Positions 1-12,300 are shown, numbered from the stretch's first letter. The stretch is DNA of 64,000 nucleotides from Theristus sp. LFF4_11 (GCA_030248135.1 JASANC010005246.1:20258-84257); one strand, 5' to 3'. Numbers and translations: made by a program. The notes: a model not told the origin generated them from the letters alone.

Positions 1-105
1 AAAGAGCAAAAAGAGCCGACGCCAGCTTCGTCACCGTTGAATGCCCCGGCTAACCTGAAACTGTTCGTGCAGAAATCTGTCGCCAAAAGCGCATCGTTGC
101 TGTGA
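1..105 (+). CDS. possible C-terminal end of an upstream gene (partial)
   Basis: Frame 1 is open from the first base to a TGA at 103-105 and would encode 34 residues, rich in Ala, Ser, Pro and Lys, ending in AKSASLL. An AATAAA lies about 230 bp downstream at 333-338, as expected after a gene's 3' end. The fragment is too short to assign a family and has no recognisable motif. It could equally be chance open sequence; the only support is the open frame at the window edge, its higher GC than the flanking DNA and the downstream poly(A) signal. Confidence 0.3.
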   Translation, partial: KEQKEPTPASSPLNAPANLKLFVQKSVAKSASLL

Positions 106-583
106 TTCACATGAGATATGATATGCATCAATATTTACGTTTGCGGCTGCAAATTGCAATCAAGATGACTGAGCAATCAACGATCAAATTTCAACCAATC
201 AAGATTTCTTTATGTTGTTGGTAATTGGCGGTGCCAAGCTGATGGATCGTTTGTTGTGTGCCGCGCTAGAGCCACTGCGTTCAGAAAAAAGTTTCGGCAA
301 TTGTTGTTTGTACGTTCTACAAATTGGAAATCAATAAAAGTGTAAAAACTAGCTCAGTTGTGACTTTTTTGTCCATAATTGCCACTGATTATGATTCCAC
401 CCAGCATCAGAAAAAAAAATTGCAACGCAATTATTGTAGCGATCATTTTCCAGAATTGTTTTCAGCACTTCAAATCATATGCTGTCCCATGCCTTCAAAA
501 ACATTACGGTTTGGTTTGCAGAAAATATGACAAAGACTTTCCAAGCAAGATTTCTGCTCGAACGCAAGCCAACCTCCTAAACG
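106..583. other. intergenic, no gene seen
   Basis: AT-rich sequence between the possible upstream 3' end and the MscL-like start codon. Two short overlapping ORFs here show no domain and no coding-like composition. It should contain the 3' UTR of the upstream gene and the promoter of the MscL-like gene, but I see no recognisable promoter element. Confidence 0.5.
333..338 (+). promoter_or_regulatory. candidate poly(A) signal AATAAA
   Basis: A canonical AATAAA lies downstream of the putative stop codon at 103-105. It would serve the partial upstream gene; position is the only evidence. Confidence 0.35.
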
Positions 584-1298
584 ATGCTCAACCGAGCTGG
601 CCGTGGTCTGTCCGCTGTACAGAAAGGCGCCTGCGGAGTGTTGCACGACTTCCGTGAGTTCATCCTCCAGGACGAAGTCGTCAATCTTGCTGTGGGCGTC
701 ATTCTGGGCACAGCGTTCGTCGAAGTCGTCAACTCGGTGGTCAGAGATTTGGTTACGCCCGTGTTGGCGCTGTTCGGTAGCGGCGGCAACCTTGAGGAGC
801 TGTTCATTGTGCTACGAAGTGGAAATGGTTAGCGGACTTTGGTTGGCTCATTTAGGATCACAGTTCGAAATTGGAGTTTCACAGCGTTTTTTTGCGAGCA
901 AAACAAACCGGAATCGAATGATAGCAAACAGTTGTGCGGCTGTTTCAGTGAGCGGTCCATACACAGCGGCGGCTGAGGCGCGTCGAGCGGGTGCCGTGAC
1001 GCTCGGCTACGGGCGCTTCCTCGAGAGCGTCGTCAACTTTCTGATGATCGCCATCTGTGTGTTTCTGGTGATCAAAATCATCATGACACTCGCTAAAGGA
1101 CGAAACGCCGATGTCGCTCGCACCGAATGTCCAATGTGCAAAGAGCCCGTGAAACGGTCGGCGATTCGCTGCCCGCACTGTGCCGTCGAACCGTTGAACT
1201 TGCAAGAAATTGAGCACGAGTCTGAGTTGACTGCATTCACTGATGAACAGCGCAACAAGAACAAAGCGTCTTCATCGAAGAAAAGCTTGTTCGCGTAG
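584..1298 (+). CDS. mscL: MscL-type large-conductance mechanosensitive channel with C-terminal zinc ribbon
   Basis: Two exons, 584-827 and 949-1298, joined in phase 1 across a 121-bp GT-AG intron, give 197 residues. Residues 21-62 carry the MscL signature (HDFREFI, then NLAVGVILGTAF and VVRDLVTPVLAL) and form the pore-lining first helix. A periplasmic-type loop with SGPYTAAAEA and GAVTLGYGRF follows, then a second membrane helix at about 104-127. The C-terminus has a zinc ribbon, C142-x2-C145-x10-C156-x2-C159, and a polar Lys/Ser tail. In bacteria and some fungi MscL is a homopentameric tension-gated pore that releases osmolytes; the membrane used here is unknown. The spliced frame is needed to join the two conserved halves, so this is an intron-bearing gene rather than bacterial contamination. 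MscL is not a normal animal gene, so horizontal origin is inferred. The start at 584 is the first ATG in frame and leaves a basic N-terminal extension of about 20 residues before the conserved part, which could be a targeting sequence. Confidence 0.9.
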
Positions 1299-1739
1299 AA
1301 ACCCGATCGCTAAGCGCTTTCATTATTCTGTTTCCACTTTTCATTACTAAACTCGTGTGGTATAAACGGGAAGATTACCATCATGATTTGATGCGAATGA
1401 TGCAGTATTTATGTTGATCAATGTTTTGCATGTCAAAATGCCCAATGATATGAGTAATGTGGAATCGATAACGAAGACAAAGGTGAAAATGCACGTTCCT
1501 AATGGGATCATCGGATAAAAACATTGGGTACAACAGACAACAAGACTACATTGTACAACCGGCACAGGACCACACAACGACAAAACACAACACAACAAGC
1601 AGTAACAACAAACACTTGCACAATGTTGTTTTATTCGAGAGCTTTTTAAACTTGAATTTCGAAATGCATACAGTGTTCGTTGATTTTTTTCTGGAATTGA
1701 TCACAAATTGAAACGCTCCGCCGCACTTTCCATTGTTGC
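1299..1739. other. shared 3' region of two convergent genes
   Basis: Non-coding sequence between the MscL-like stop (plus strand) and the neuropeptide stop (minus strand). Short ORFs on both strands show no homology. A minus-strand poly(A) signal lies at 1630-1635; none is obvious for the plus-strand gene. Confidence 0.6.
1630..1635 (-). promoter_or_regulatory. candidate poly(A) signal for the neuropeptide gene
   Basis: TTTATT on the plus strand reads AATAAA on the minus strand, about 105 bp beyond the neuropeptide stop codon at 1740-1742. Confidence 0.45.
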
Positions 1740-2504
1740 TCACAGCAGAATCTCTTCATCTGGCACACACGCTTTCGCATATTCAGAATAGTACTGAAAA
1801 CGATAATCCTACTGCCTACTGTGTACTGCACCTGTGGTAAATTGAACTCAACCAAGCTATGCCAATCTCTTTCTTTTTTTGGAGTTAACAAAGATGCGCT
1901 TACAGTATCAATGAACAAAGATTTAACGTTGCGCATACTTGTAGTTCCTCTAGGAGCTCTTCCATGCGCACCGCAGCGGCCTTCATCTCCTCAAAACTGC
2001 ATGTTGCATCGTCGTCATCGAAGAACAGCGACCGTTTGCCAGGTCGTAGGTTAAAGCGACCAACAGCAAGTGTCCTACAAGTGAATCCCAATTAAAATAA
2101 ACAAAAATGATAAACTGTTTTTTTTAATATTGAACAAAAACATTCTCAATTCAAGTGAAGCACATTCAACAGTGTTCATCTATACCGTTTTCCGGGACGC
2201 AAGTTGAATCGACCAGTAGCAATGGAGCGTTTGCCAGGTCTAAGATTGAACCTGCCAACTGCTAGCGTTCGCTTGAACAACCCGGCTCGATCCGATAAAC
2301 CACCGCCGGGCTGAAACATCATCAGCCAATAATACAGTTGAATGAATGCGTTGCTGTTTGGTGCTGTGGTTAGTTTCATGGGACAACTGAGCATTACCCA
2401 AAAAAGCAGCAATACGGACAACATGGATCACTTACAACGTTGATCCAATAGGCGTCCGCGTATGTTGAGAGCAGCACCAAAGCGACCAGTGTCAGCGGCA
2501 CCAT
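1740..2504 (-). CDS. RPamide-type neuropeptide precursor (three GRFNLRP-amide copies)
   Basis: Four exons read 5' to 3': 2504-2436, 2310-2186, 2074-1939 and 1793-1740. All junctions are GT-AG and phases match, giving 127 residues. Residues 1-18 (MVPLTLVALVLLSTYADA) are a signal peptide. After a dibasic site at 36-37 come three peptides, each followed by Gly (amide donor) and KR: TLAVGRFNLRPG (38-49), SIATGRFNLRPG (52-63) and TLAVGRFNLRPG (66-77). The third copy is split from its preceding Arg by intron 2, and only correct splicing restores the KR. The tail (80-127) is acidic and has two cysteines, C90 and C119. Prohormone convertase cleavage and amidation should release three dodecapeptides processed to 11-residue RP-amides. 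Closest known resemblance is nematode NLP-2/NLP-22/NLP-23 (type SIAIGRxGFRP-amide), reported ligands of GnRH-like receptors affecting sleep and wakefulness in C. elegans; orthology is inference. The gene is convergent with the MscL-like gene. Confidence 0.88.
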
Positions 2505-3604
2505 CGAGTGCCCGCTGTGGCTTCTGTTGCACGTGAACATTGCTGTTGATCACCGCACGGACTGCTGATTCACTAGTCTTGTCTTCTTCTTCGTTGCCTT
2601 GTATGCCTGCGTGACACAAGAACACCAAAAGTCGAAACTGAAGTATCTTGGTGGATTCCGCTGCGGATGACTTCCGATCAGGCTAACGTTGAACGGACGG
2701 AAAGTCGATCAAAACAAAACCACCACCCACAACGCCATAAAGCCGGCTATGGTTATTGTTTTTCCAAAGACAATGAGGTCAATGACTATTGCAACTTGTA
2801 CAAGAATTCGGTCATTCAATCGGGGTGGTTAATGGCATCTCCCTTGAACTCGATCGGTACAGCGCACTATGTCCGCCAAAGAACTGTGTTCACTCAGAGC
2901 CCAACAACGGTGACTTTAGGAATGGATTAATCAATGGAGCTCGTGAAAGCTAGTTATGCAGTTAGAATCATGATGTTGTGCCACCACCTAGTGGACTTAC
3001 GGCAACCACCGAGGACAGCTGTGTTTCCTGACCGCTTAGTTTGAAACTTTCAGTCAATTAACGTAGCGCGCTTGTGGAATCATTAAATGCAACCAATACG
3101 CACAAAAACAAAACATGTTGCTGCTCAATGACACGCAATGATGTGCAATAAAGAAGCTATCAGACAATTGTAATCTAACGATGTTCAAACGAATGACGGG
3201 CAGAAAATTGAATCGTCTTTTGTCTTTTCAAAACGCCCACCAGTCAACGGTTGATTGAACATTTTTATCAGCAGAACCATAATGGGTGAATATCAGAATC
3301 AGTCCTAAAAGACATCAGAAAACACAAAAACGACCGTGTTGTGCGTGAAAGTGCTGTAAATAACTTTTTTTCGACATCCTTCACCAAAATTGGATCAGTA
3401 GTGAGGTGAGAAGCGATGTATACACACTGGCTTGGCACCGGCCAAGGAACGTTAGGCCATGTCAGCGTGTAATTCTCTATCTAAATGAGCTAATACATGC
3501 ACTAAATTAGCGGTCTGAAGGTCTGAATTAGTTAATTATCCATAAGTTCTTCAAAAATAAATTCAGTCACGTCACGGTATCGTGCAGCGTGCAACATCGC
3601 TGTT

Positions 3605-3622
3605 GCAACAACAACAACAACA
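3605..3622 (+). repeat. (CAA)n microsatellite
   Basis: Six consecutive CAA units, seen directly. No function is implied. Confidence 0.8.
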
Positions 3623-4799
3623 GTATCAAAATTTAACGACTTCATGATGACGTCTTCGAAAGTTTTCGTAAAAACTGTCGGCAAAATAAGCGTCAAACTT
3701 AAAAATTAGCAGATGCAGCTGATGAGAAGCTTTCAATGCGAACGTAATGAGCCGATAACGGGGGAATTATTTTTAGAAATGGCTGTTCTATTGCTTAGCG
3801 TTGAGATGCGACACGTGGGGTGGGCTGAACCGAAGATATTCAATGTCACCCATCAATTATGCGTTTTTTGTGAAGCTAACTACAAAAAACGACAACAGAA
3901 CACTGGCTACATGACATTTTAAGCGTTCTGCGTTGCTCAACTTTGACATCAATAAGTTTTTTTAAAGACTAAGTTTACCAACATGGCCTTTCAGCATCAT
4001 AAAGGAAGCATGGTTCACATTTGACTGATTCATTCCAGTTATCTATCAGCAAAGTGCAATATGCTGAACTGGAAAAGAACCCTCTGCTTTGTGACTGTTT
4101 GAAGTCTTGTAATTTTTCCAAACTGGTTACATGTTAGTGAAGTCATGTAAAGTCAACACTGCAATACTTGAACCAAATTTTTCTCCAACTTGTGGGTGGG
4201 CAGACGTGGGTGGTGATGGTAATTTCTTCAACTAGAAAAATGAAACTATTCCAACTGGCAATCAGTGTACCAAAGACGTGCACAATGAAAGAGCAAATGT
4301 CACCACTCACCTGCTTTGAAATAATTTCTGTTCGGTGGGATTTGGCGACGAACACAATTACTTGATGTTAACCGGTGATTAGACAGGAGAAGAGGGTTGT
4401 GTTGCGCACAATGATTACAGCTTTATCACCCGATTATTACATGTGGTTTGTATGTTTGTAACTCATGGCAGTTACTGAAAAATAAAATTTTCTGTCAATA
4501 ACAGACCATGGACAGGACACCACAGGTGAGTCGGTGGTTCTTGTTAATTTTAATCAGTTTGCGTGGTTTCAAGTCATACTTTACATAACACAGTCAGTCG
4601 CGCTACATTTTCTAAATGTGTAAGATAATTAGATCTTTAAAGCTGCCAAATAAACCTTGCCACACGCAACAAACAAATCATGCACGTTGTTTACCGTAAA
4701 ATCTCATCTCAAAAGGAATTTGACTTACAACGGTCGTACGTCAGGGAGGCTTAAAATTTATTTAACAAGGAAAGAATTTCATTCACAAAATTTCAGTCA

Positions 4800-5053
4800 T
4801 AGTCGGACTGTACAATTTTAAGGCGTTAACTGATTGGCAGGTGGCAAATTTTGAGGCGAAGTTTCACTTTTTATGAAACAAGAACGACGGTGGCGACGGT
4901 AGCACGCTCTCGCGTTCTGAAAAATAAATTTTCGTTAACTTTTAAATTTAACACAAAAATCTTCAAAAAAGAAATGCCATTTGAATTGCTCCGTTCAGAT
5001 CAGGTTCAACTACCAGTCAATCAATTACAGCCCGAAATTTCCAAGTCCAACTA
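4800..5053. mobile_element. short MITE copy, TAGTCGGACT-ended family
   Basis: The left end TAGTCGGACTGTACAATTTT and the right end (reverse complement TAGTTGGACTTGGAAATTTC) are imperfect inverted repeats. Both match the ends of the 793-bp element at 24452-25244, including the downstream TTAGCTGATTGGCTGG-like block. The interior shares the GAACGACGGTGGCGACGGT-like stretch with that element. This copy is diverged and internally deleted. The flanking dinucleotides are CA and TA, so a TA target duplication is not preserved. No coding capacity. Confidence 0.7.
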
Positions 5054-6432
5054 TACGTAATAAAATTCATTACACATGCTCAAATTTTGTGTGAAGTCAG
5101 ATGAATAAACCAACTCAGGTGAATTCAGCACAAACCGACTTTAAAAAATTAACTTCCAATTGTCGACAACGCAACTGAGATTCAGTGGCGTTTTAGTGGA
5201 CTGAAGATTACAAAAAAGGATCACATTATATAGTTGTTCACGAATAATTACACGAAATAATTTCAATAATCGCCCATCATCAACTTCAGTGTCCCTCTTA
5301 AAGATTTTTTGTTTCTTATATTTTATATATACAAGAGGGTTTATGGTATTGCATGAAGTTAATTTTAAGTACTAAACGCGATGATGAAAGAAGCTTATAA
5401 CCTATTCCAGTACCGTTGGTATATTCAATGTTAATAACACGGTACCATCATTTGCAGAAAGAAGCAGTGTTTTGCTTGTCGTTTACAGATGTTCGCATGT
5501 TTACAAGCCTAAATTAGGTAATATGCTGGACCTCCATTTACTTCGTTCTGTATACGAACATGCGATACCATGTGATGTACCACACGAAACATACTTTTAT
5601 GATTGTTTCAGCAGTACTCAGTAACCACCTAGTAATAACTCAACCCATTCTTTGTATAATTCATTGGTTCACGTGAAAAAAAACGTAGCGACATCCGATC
5701 ATCAAGGAATAGATTATTACATCAACGATCAACGTACAGATTATCATAGAAAATGACTAGGCAAGACTGGACATGCAAAAAAACAAGTGTTAAATTAAAT
5801 AATGATGATATGACACCATAATAAATTCAAATGGGAAGACAGCTTGCACTGGAATTTATAGTTAAAAAGGACAAATGGAAAAGAACCCAAAAATAATTCA
5901 TCAACGCCGACAACAATGGTGGTGAAATACGCTGTACATGAAATTCTTAAACTTATGAAAACGCTTCAAAACCTAAAATTTTTCTGTCAATTTGCTCAAT
6001 CGGCTCAATCACATTATATAATGCAAGTAAAGCTTCGGCTTGGAATGGTGCTGCAACAGAAAAAGCTGCAAAAATGCAAAAACAAACTGATACCACAAAA
6101 CTGACGACATTCATTCAGACTGCATATATTTGAAATTATCTTAGCATCAGCAGCAGCAGCGTGGTAATGGGTAATGGTTCTACAGAATTGCACTGCAATA
6201 TTAGCAGTCTCATTTCTGTTTCGACACTGTGATTTCGTTCAAAAACTGATGAAAGTAAAAGCTCAACATTGCCTCATGAAAACTGCAGTGGAAAACGAAG
6301 CAAATTGTTTCAACAATAAATCGTTAGCAGACTGCCAACCAAATGTTCGGAAATAATTTGTACTCCTTCCGGAAAACTTTTGATTGTACAATTAAATAGT
6401 TTGTAAAAATCGGAACTCCAATCAAAAAATAA

Positions 6433-9361
6433 TCAGACATAAACACTTGGAGATGAATCGTCGCTAACAGTCATATCCAATGAGTATTGATCGTGATCGT
6501 GAAGAACAACATCCTCAGGAATGACAGCTGTTGTGGGCGACGGGGACGGATTCGGACTGTAGCGCACTGAATGCAACGGAGTCCTTCGGCGATGACGGCG
6601 TCTTGATTTCCATCGTCGCTGTTTCTGACCATCGTCATACGGTGGATGAGCTTCATCGCAATTCAGCTGTTCATAATTTGCCGCTTGAATTTCAGGTAAC
6701 TGCATCGAAAATCCAACCGGTGTCGCGGTGCTGCAGTCGATCACCGACGTTGAATGATGTTGCAGATCACAGTTGCTGGTCAACGTGTTACAATTGCTGT
6801 GCTGGTTGACGCGAATGCAATGCGCACGTGGTATTACAATGGAAGATGAAGAAGATGCAAGGTGTGTTTGAGCGTGAACGTTGCTGTGGAATGATTGTGA
6901 CTGCGGACTGCAGTTACTGCTGCTACTGGTTGTATTACAAGAGCTGCTCGTCAACGGAATCAGATGGTGGCTGAAAATTTAGAAAAAATCTACATTACAA
7001 ACAAACGAACAATCACACTCCCGTAACTGCCGGTTGTTTTATTTAGGTGAGGTAGGAAAAAATCAAAGAAAAAGTGCTGGTGGTAGCGAGTTGCATACGT
7101 GTCTGTTGAAGTTGCCGATAGGTTATCGCTGTCGATTCGCGCGAGACTTTCTTGCGACCGGTAACTTGGTGGGCGTTCTCGTTGCAATTGATTGCTGATC
7201 GGACTTATTGGTGCTCTGCTGCGCGACTGAACCGTACTTCGATAAGTTGGAGGCGGAGATCCAACAGTGCCGTGAAGTGCTCCAGTCGTGGCAGGTGGTT
7301 GCGAGAGAGCGTTTGCGGCGATGTTGTCAGTGGAACGGGCCATGTGGTTGCTTGGCGCTCTATAAAAAACAGTTCGTTAAAAAAAAACTAAAAGCAGAAA
7401 AATTATAAAAGCAACATGTGCATGCAACTACACAGATACCTTGCTGTAAAATTGGTCTCTTCAGCAGTTGCTGCGTGATAGCTCGGTGGTGGCGGACGCC
7501 AAAGCCAATCGGGCAACATAATACCTGAAGAACCGCAGTATCGTTGCAGATTAAATGCAATTAAATCATTTGTTTATTTATCATGTGAACGGAAACAAAC
7601 CGGGAAACGGCGATGGTGGTGGAAAGAACGCAGGTTGCACACGACGGTACGGTGGAGCACCACAACGGCTGCCCGTTCGTGTGCCAATCATTGCCGACCA
7701 AACTGACGGTATACCATGTGACGGAATCTCCATTCCCGACAGACGCCATGCAATTGCACTGACGGTGATCAAAACAATGCCCACACCTGTGTGAAGACAA
7801 TGCATATATGGATTGGTTTAAGTGTAATCCCAAATTTAAGATTATTGTAAATAACACAAAAAATCAACGCACCAATCAGCAACAAGCAGAGTGTCAGGCG
7901 TGCGGTACCAGTGACCGTGAGAGCACCAAGCACAATGCCGACCACAACGCAGGCCAGGCCGAGCACCGAAATCACCGCAATGAACAAGCGCATCCAGGTC
8001 GCATGCGACGCTCGTCCACAGCAGCCCTTTTGGTCGTCGAGCACATCGAACTGCGGTTCATCGAATGGCGTAAATGGTGGCAGCTGACATGGCGCATACA
8101 CGCGCGCCAGTTCGTCCGGTGATAGCGATTGTCCTGGATAACGTGATGCACGTGAAACGTGAGTTTGCATTTCTTGGATCTCAACTGACATTTGTGCGAT
8201 GTTAGCCATGTAAACTGCGTTACAGGATGGCCGAATAAATAAGGCAGTCCATCAGAGCGAGATCAGTCGCGGACCAGGAGTTGTCTTTTTCAAAAATGCC
8301 AACATAATTCTCAATCATGTGGGCAAGGGAGAAACAATGAATAGCACGAACCATCAAGTTTAAAAATACCTACGTCAAATTTGGCACGCAACTGGGTTTC
8401 TGAACGCCATTTTTCTTTCATTCAAATGTACCTGTCTGCTGGCTTTCCTCAGCAATGTCCATCTCATTGGCGTTGTTCTGAGCAGAGTGATTCAGATGAG
8501 ATGCGTCTGCGTTTGCGGCCGTTTCAGACAATGCCGATGATGACACATGCGCAGAATCAAACGGCATCCGCGGTTGCCATCCAGTCAACTGAACGCCACC
8601 CGGCGACACGCACCTGCCTGGACTGGTCGGCATTCTACGCTGCGACGTCACACTGGCAATATGAGGCGCTGCAGACTGGTAGAATGCCGCCGGAACCGAG
8701 TAGGGCGTTATGAACGGAGCAGCTGGCCGAAATGGCAGAAGTTGATGAGGTAGATGCCTCTGATGTCCCTGGCACAAAGGGAATGGCTGATGTGCCGCAT
8801 CTAATGGTGCTCGCACCGGCGGTACTGGCACCCGGCCACTGAAATGCGACCGTTGCTGTTGACGATGTTGAACTGCACGGTGCAGATGAGGGATTTGTGG
8901 AGCACGGTTGCTTGCGCTGGTCGCCAGTTGATCGCGCACAACACTCGAGTCTCCGTGTCGCTGTGGGCGCTCGTCAACGTCAATGTCTCGCTCATTCGTC
9001 TCATTCACCGATTCATTGATAGAAGAATGAAGATCACGTGACGGAGAAATGGTACTGCGAGCAGTTGTGAGCTTTGGATTGTCATCAGTCGAGTGCACCA
9101 TTGTTGCCGATTGCAGCTGCTCTTCAGCCGTACTGGGCGACGGGCGATCGGGGTATTCCTGAATCACTTGATCTAAACTGCTCGTGTCACTGTCGTAGCC
9201 AACCTCGTAAAAATGCGGCGCTACTTGCGAAGAATGGCCACTAGTTTCGTTTGCACAATTCTTCGTCGACGGTTCATTACTTAAATAATGCGAAGCCACG
9301 GACACCTCGTGCATGATGTATCCCGCTTGTGCGCTTCTGCACTGCTTCCTGTCAGCTTCGT
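6433..9361 (-). CDS. unrecognised two-pass membrane protein with three PPxY motifs (5' end unresolved)
   Basis: Six exons fit by phase: 9361-8432, 8214-7873, 7786-7601, 7524-7440, 7359-7099 and 6970-6433, about 780 residues. The first begins after an acceptor (TTTGCAG), so an upstream exon with the start codon is missing; an in-frame ATG at 9377 is an alternative start. The first ~310 residues are polar, rich in Ser, His, Pro and Gln, and look disordered. Exons 2-3 encode a Cys-rich stretch (GCCGR) and two hydrophobic helices, FIAVISVLGLACVVVGIVL and LTLCLLLIGVGIVLITVSAI, split by a phase-1 intron. The C-terminal half is proline-rich with PPSY, PPTY and PPSY motifs, typical ligands of WW domains in NEDD4-type ubiquitin ligases, and then an Arg-rich patch. 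I do not recognise the family. A role as a ligase adaptor or trafficking substrate is inference from the motifs. Confidence 0.75.
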
Positions 9362-12300
9362 CTGCAAATGATATCATTCAAATTTTCACCAACCGAAATT
9401 CCCAGAAAATGCTTTTAGTCTTTCCATTAGATCATTCCACCGCGTGGCATTGCGCTGCAGTGAGCTTTCAAAACATAAGAGCTTTACATCAGTTAAGATC
9501 GTGCCCTTAGAATAGTACTAGTACTCTGTCGCTTACCACACATAAGAAAAGGATGAATTACGAGAGACTTAGTTAAAGTGATGCATGTGTACTAAGAATT
9601 GAGTGTGTGCGTGCTATCACTATCACGTTTTCAAAAGAACTGCATACTGATTTGGTGACTTCTTTTAAAATTCAAAAGAAATGCTAATAAGTCCTGCACC
9701 AAAATTCTCATTCTGCAGATTAGTCATGTACAGTACGCCTGGTCTGGACTCCTTCCAATACGAAAGCAATCAAATACATGTGGGCCGTTAAAATGAGCCA
9801 AGCATAAAGTGTGATAAAATCGTTGAACGCGAACTGAAATATTGTATGATGCGGTGTTTGAAATATTGAAAGCTTAACAACAGTGCTGGTCTAGCACAGA
9901 CGCGGCCACACGGCCATCGAGAAGCTCGTCAAGTCGATCACTGGGGACTTGACACAGTCTTGTCCGTGTTTTTAATAAATGAATAAATTGTACTACGTTG
10001 GCAGGATCTGCACAAAGACATCAGACTAGGTCGCGGCTCTCGTCTGCGGGCGACCAGCGTTTTACCAACTGAATTGCACGGACATTTCTTTTTCGCTGCG
10101 AATTCATTTGCGGTCACTAGTAATACAAGCATTTGCTTTACAACATGGGAGAGGAATGATGTGTGATACAGAGACGTTCCGAATAATATGATGCCAACAA
10201 CAGCGTAGCATGCTTGTACCAGAAGCACAACAGACACACAATAATGGGATGTAACATGCTTGTATGGCATACACTGGCACAGCCAACAGATAATAATAAA
10301 ACGCTGCAGCGCGCATGCGCGTAAACAAAAAGCAGCTAGTGTAATGAGCTAACATTAATCGGACACGGAGGCTGAATATAATAAAAGAAATGATGATACA
10401 CACACGTACAAATGTGCATTCCGCACGAATGTGCGACATTTGAATCAGGCAATTTAAACTGAGATCATCGTTTACCAACCACGACCATACCACAGAAAAC
10501 AATTATTCATGCACACTGCCGTTTGTGCGTTGTTGCTTGTTTGTCGCCTCGTGGCGCTACATTAGAAACATTGTTGACCCAAATAATAAAACCAAAGACA
10601 GTACCGCTGAACAATGTTACCGCATAATAGTCATTATCGGCACACAAGCGAGCAGTCGCACAAAACAAACAAATAGAAAAAAATGAACAGCGTTCAGAAC
10701 GGCTTTTAGTGTTGCTTTTAAAAACGCCGTCAACCCATTGTACTTGAACTTGAAGCTGAAAAACGCGCCAAACAGGAATTTCTTCAAAATGACAAAGAAC
10801 TTCTAAAAAGAAAACCTTCCAGAGAAGTTCGCCGGTGGCCAGTAAGCCGTGAGGTGTAAAAGTGGGCTGCCGAAATTTTTTTCGGGCGACCTGGCGGTCA
10901 AACGCACAACCACAATATTCTAAATTTTATTGTGGGTTGTGACAATTATTCAAGAAATTAGAAAATCTGAATAAAGCAGGAAACCCCAAAAATGTAACGT
11001 GCTGTTGTTGATGACGGTGATAACGATGTTTGAGGGGCGATGCATTCAACATTCACAAGTTCCGACAGTGAAATAAAAATGCGCGAGAGACGTAAAAAAG
11101 AAACGCCCAGCAAAACATAAGGGATACAAATACAGCATAGACAGCCAAACATATCAAAGAAAATTATGTCTATAAAATGTGAAAACATGGTTAGTGTTGA
11201 TGGTGAATTAGTCGTTGAATGAGTGACTGACTGCCGTGTGCTTCAGTGTACACGGTGCAGCAATGAAAGCACGGATGAAAGGTCCTACGTGCAGACAGCT
11301 ATCTTTAGATTTCTATGAAAAAGCCAATTTAAGCAGCAAACGGGAACATGACAACAGCGCTGACTTACTAAAAGCACTAATATAAGTTAACCATTCGAGA
11401 TATACGACTTGAAAGAATGTTAGACCTTTTTGTCAAACTGAACCGGCACGTGTAACCAACTATTCATTCACCTCAGCCAACAACAACTGGACGCGCCCAC
11501 GAAGGCAACGCGGCAGGTGCAGAATGCATCACAGCAATCGATATAGACACTCAAATTGAATCATGATCGCCTGCATGTTGTTTACTCAATACAACATGCA
11601 CGACGCGTAAAAGTGTGCAAGAGTGAATCGTTGCTGACAGACGGAGAACAGAACCAACAATGAGTGTCAACTGACACACCACGCCGTGGATGACCCCACG
11701 AACGATAAGTGAATAACAATACAACAGATCAAGTGGTATCACGCAACCATGCAAAAACCAATACATGTGAATGTGAATGCTTCAACAAATAAGCATAAAT
11801 TTTAGATGACCAAGAAGAAAGTTTTTCTGTGAAACCGCTACAAAATACGAAACAATGAGGAACAAGTGGATATCAGGCGTTGTGAACATGAAAGTAAAAA
11901 TGAGCAATACAATAAACAACAATTCACTGTAATTTAGTGGCAAGGAAGCTGGAACGACATGAGTCCAAGTGCAGAATGCAACACATTAGAATAAACAGAA
12001 TATAATGATGAAAAAATATAAAGATCATCAGACAGGGACGACTGCGAACTACAAACATAAACTGAAACCACGCGTGCTTTGAACGGAAAAGGTTGCGAGT
12101 GCGTTTTTGTCGCGTGTGGAGCGTTGGACAGTGAAAAACGTGCACAATAAACGATCACGATAGGATGTGCACGCACGCGCGTGCATACTTTAATCAGCAG
12201 AGGTACCGCATGTACTTGTGCCTGTGCATGATTTGTTTTTTTTTATTTTTGCCATCTCCAACAGATAAGTTCTTGTCATCCTTGTACATACATCTGCATT

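Larger units (their letters stand above)
2505..6432. other. 3.9 kb intergenic, no gene seen
   Basis: This AT-rich stretch lies upstream of the neuropeptide gene and downstream of the PPxY membrane-protein gene. The open frames are short and show no domains. It contains a short (CAA)n tract and one 254-bp inverted-repeat transposon copy, listed separately. The promoter of the neuropeptide gene should be at its left edge, but no element is recognisable. Confidence 0.5.

Noticed and set aside
2428..2628. 66-residue minus-strand ORF containing GRFGAALNIRGR
   Set aside because: It looks peptide-like, but it is the wrong frame of the neuropeptide signal-peptide exon; the other frame gives a proper signal peptide and splices in phase.
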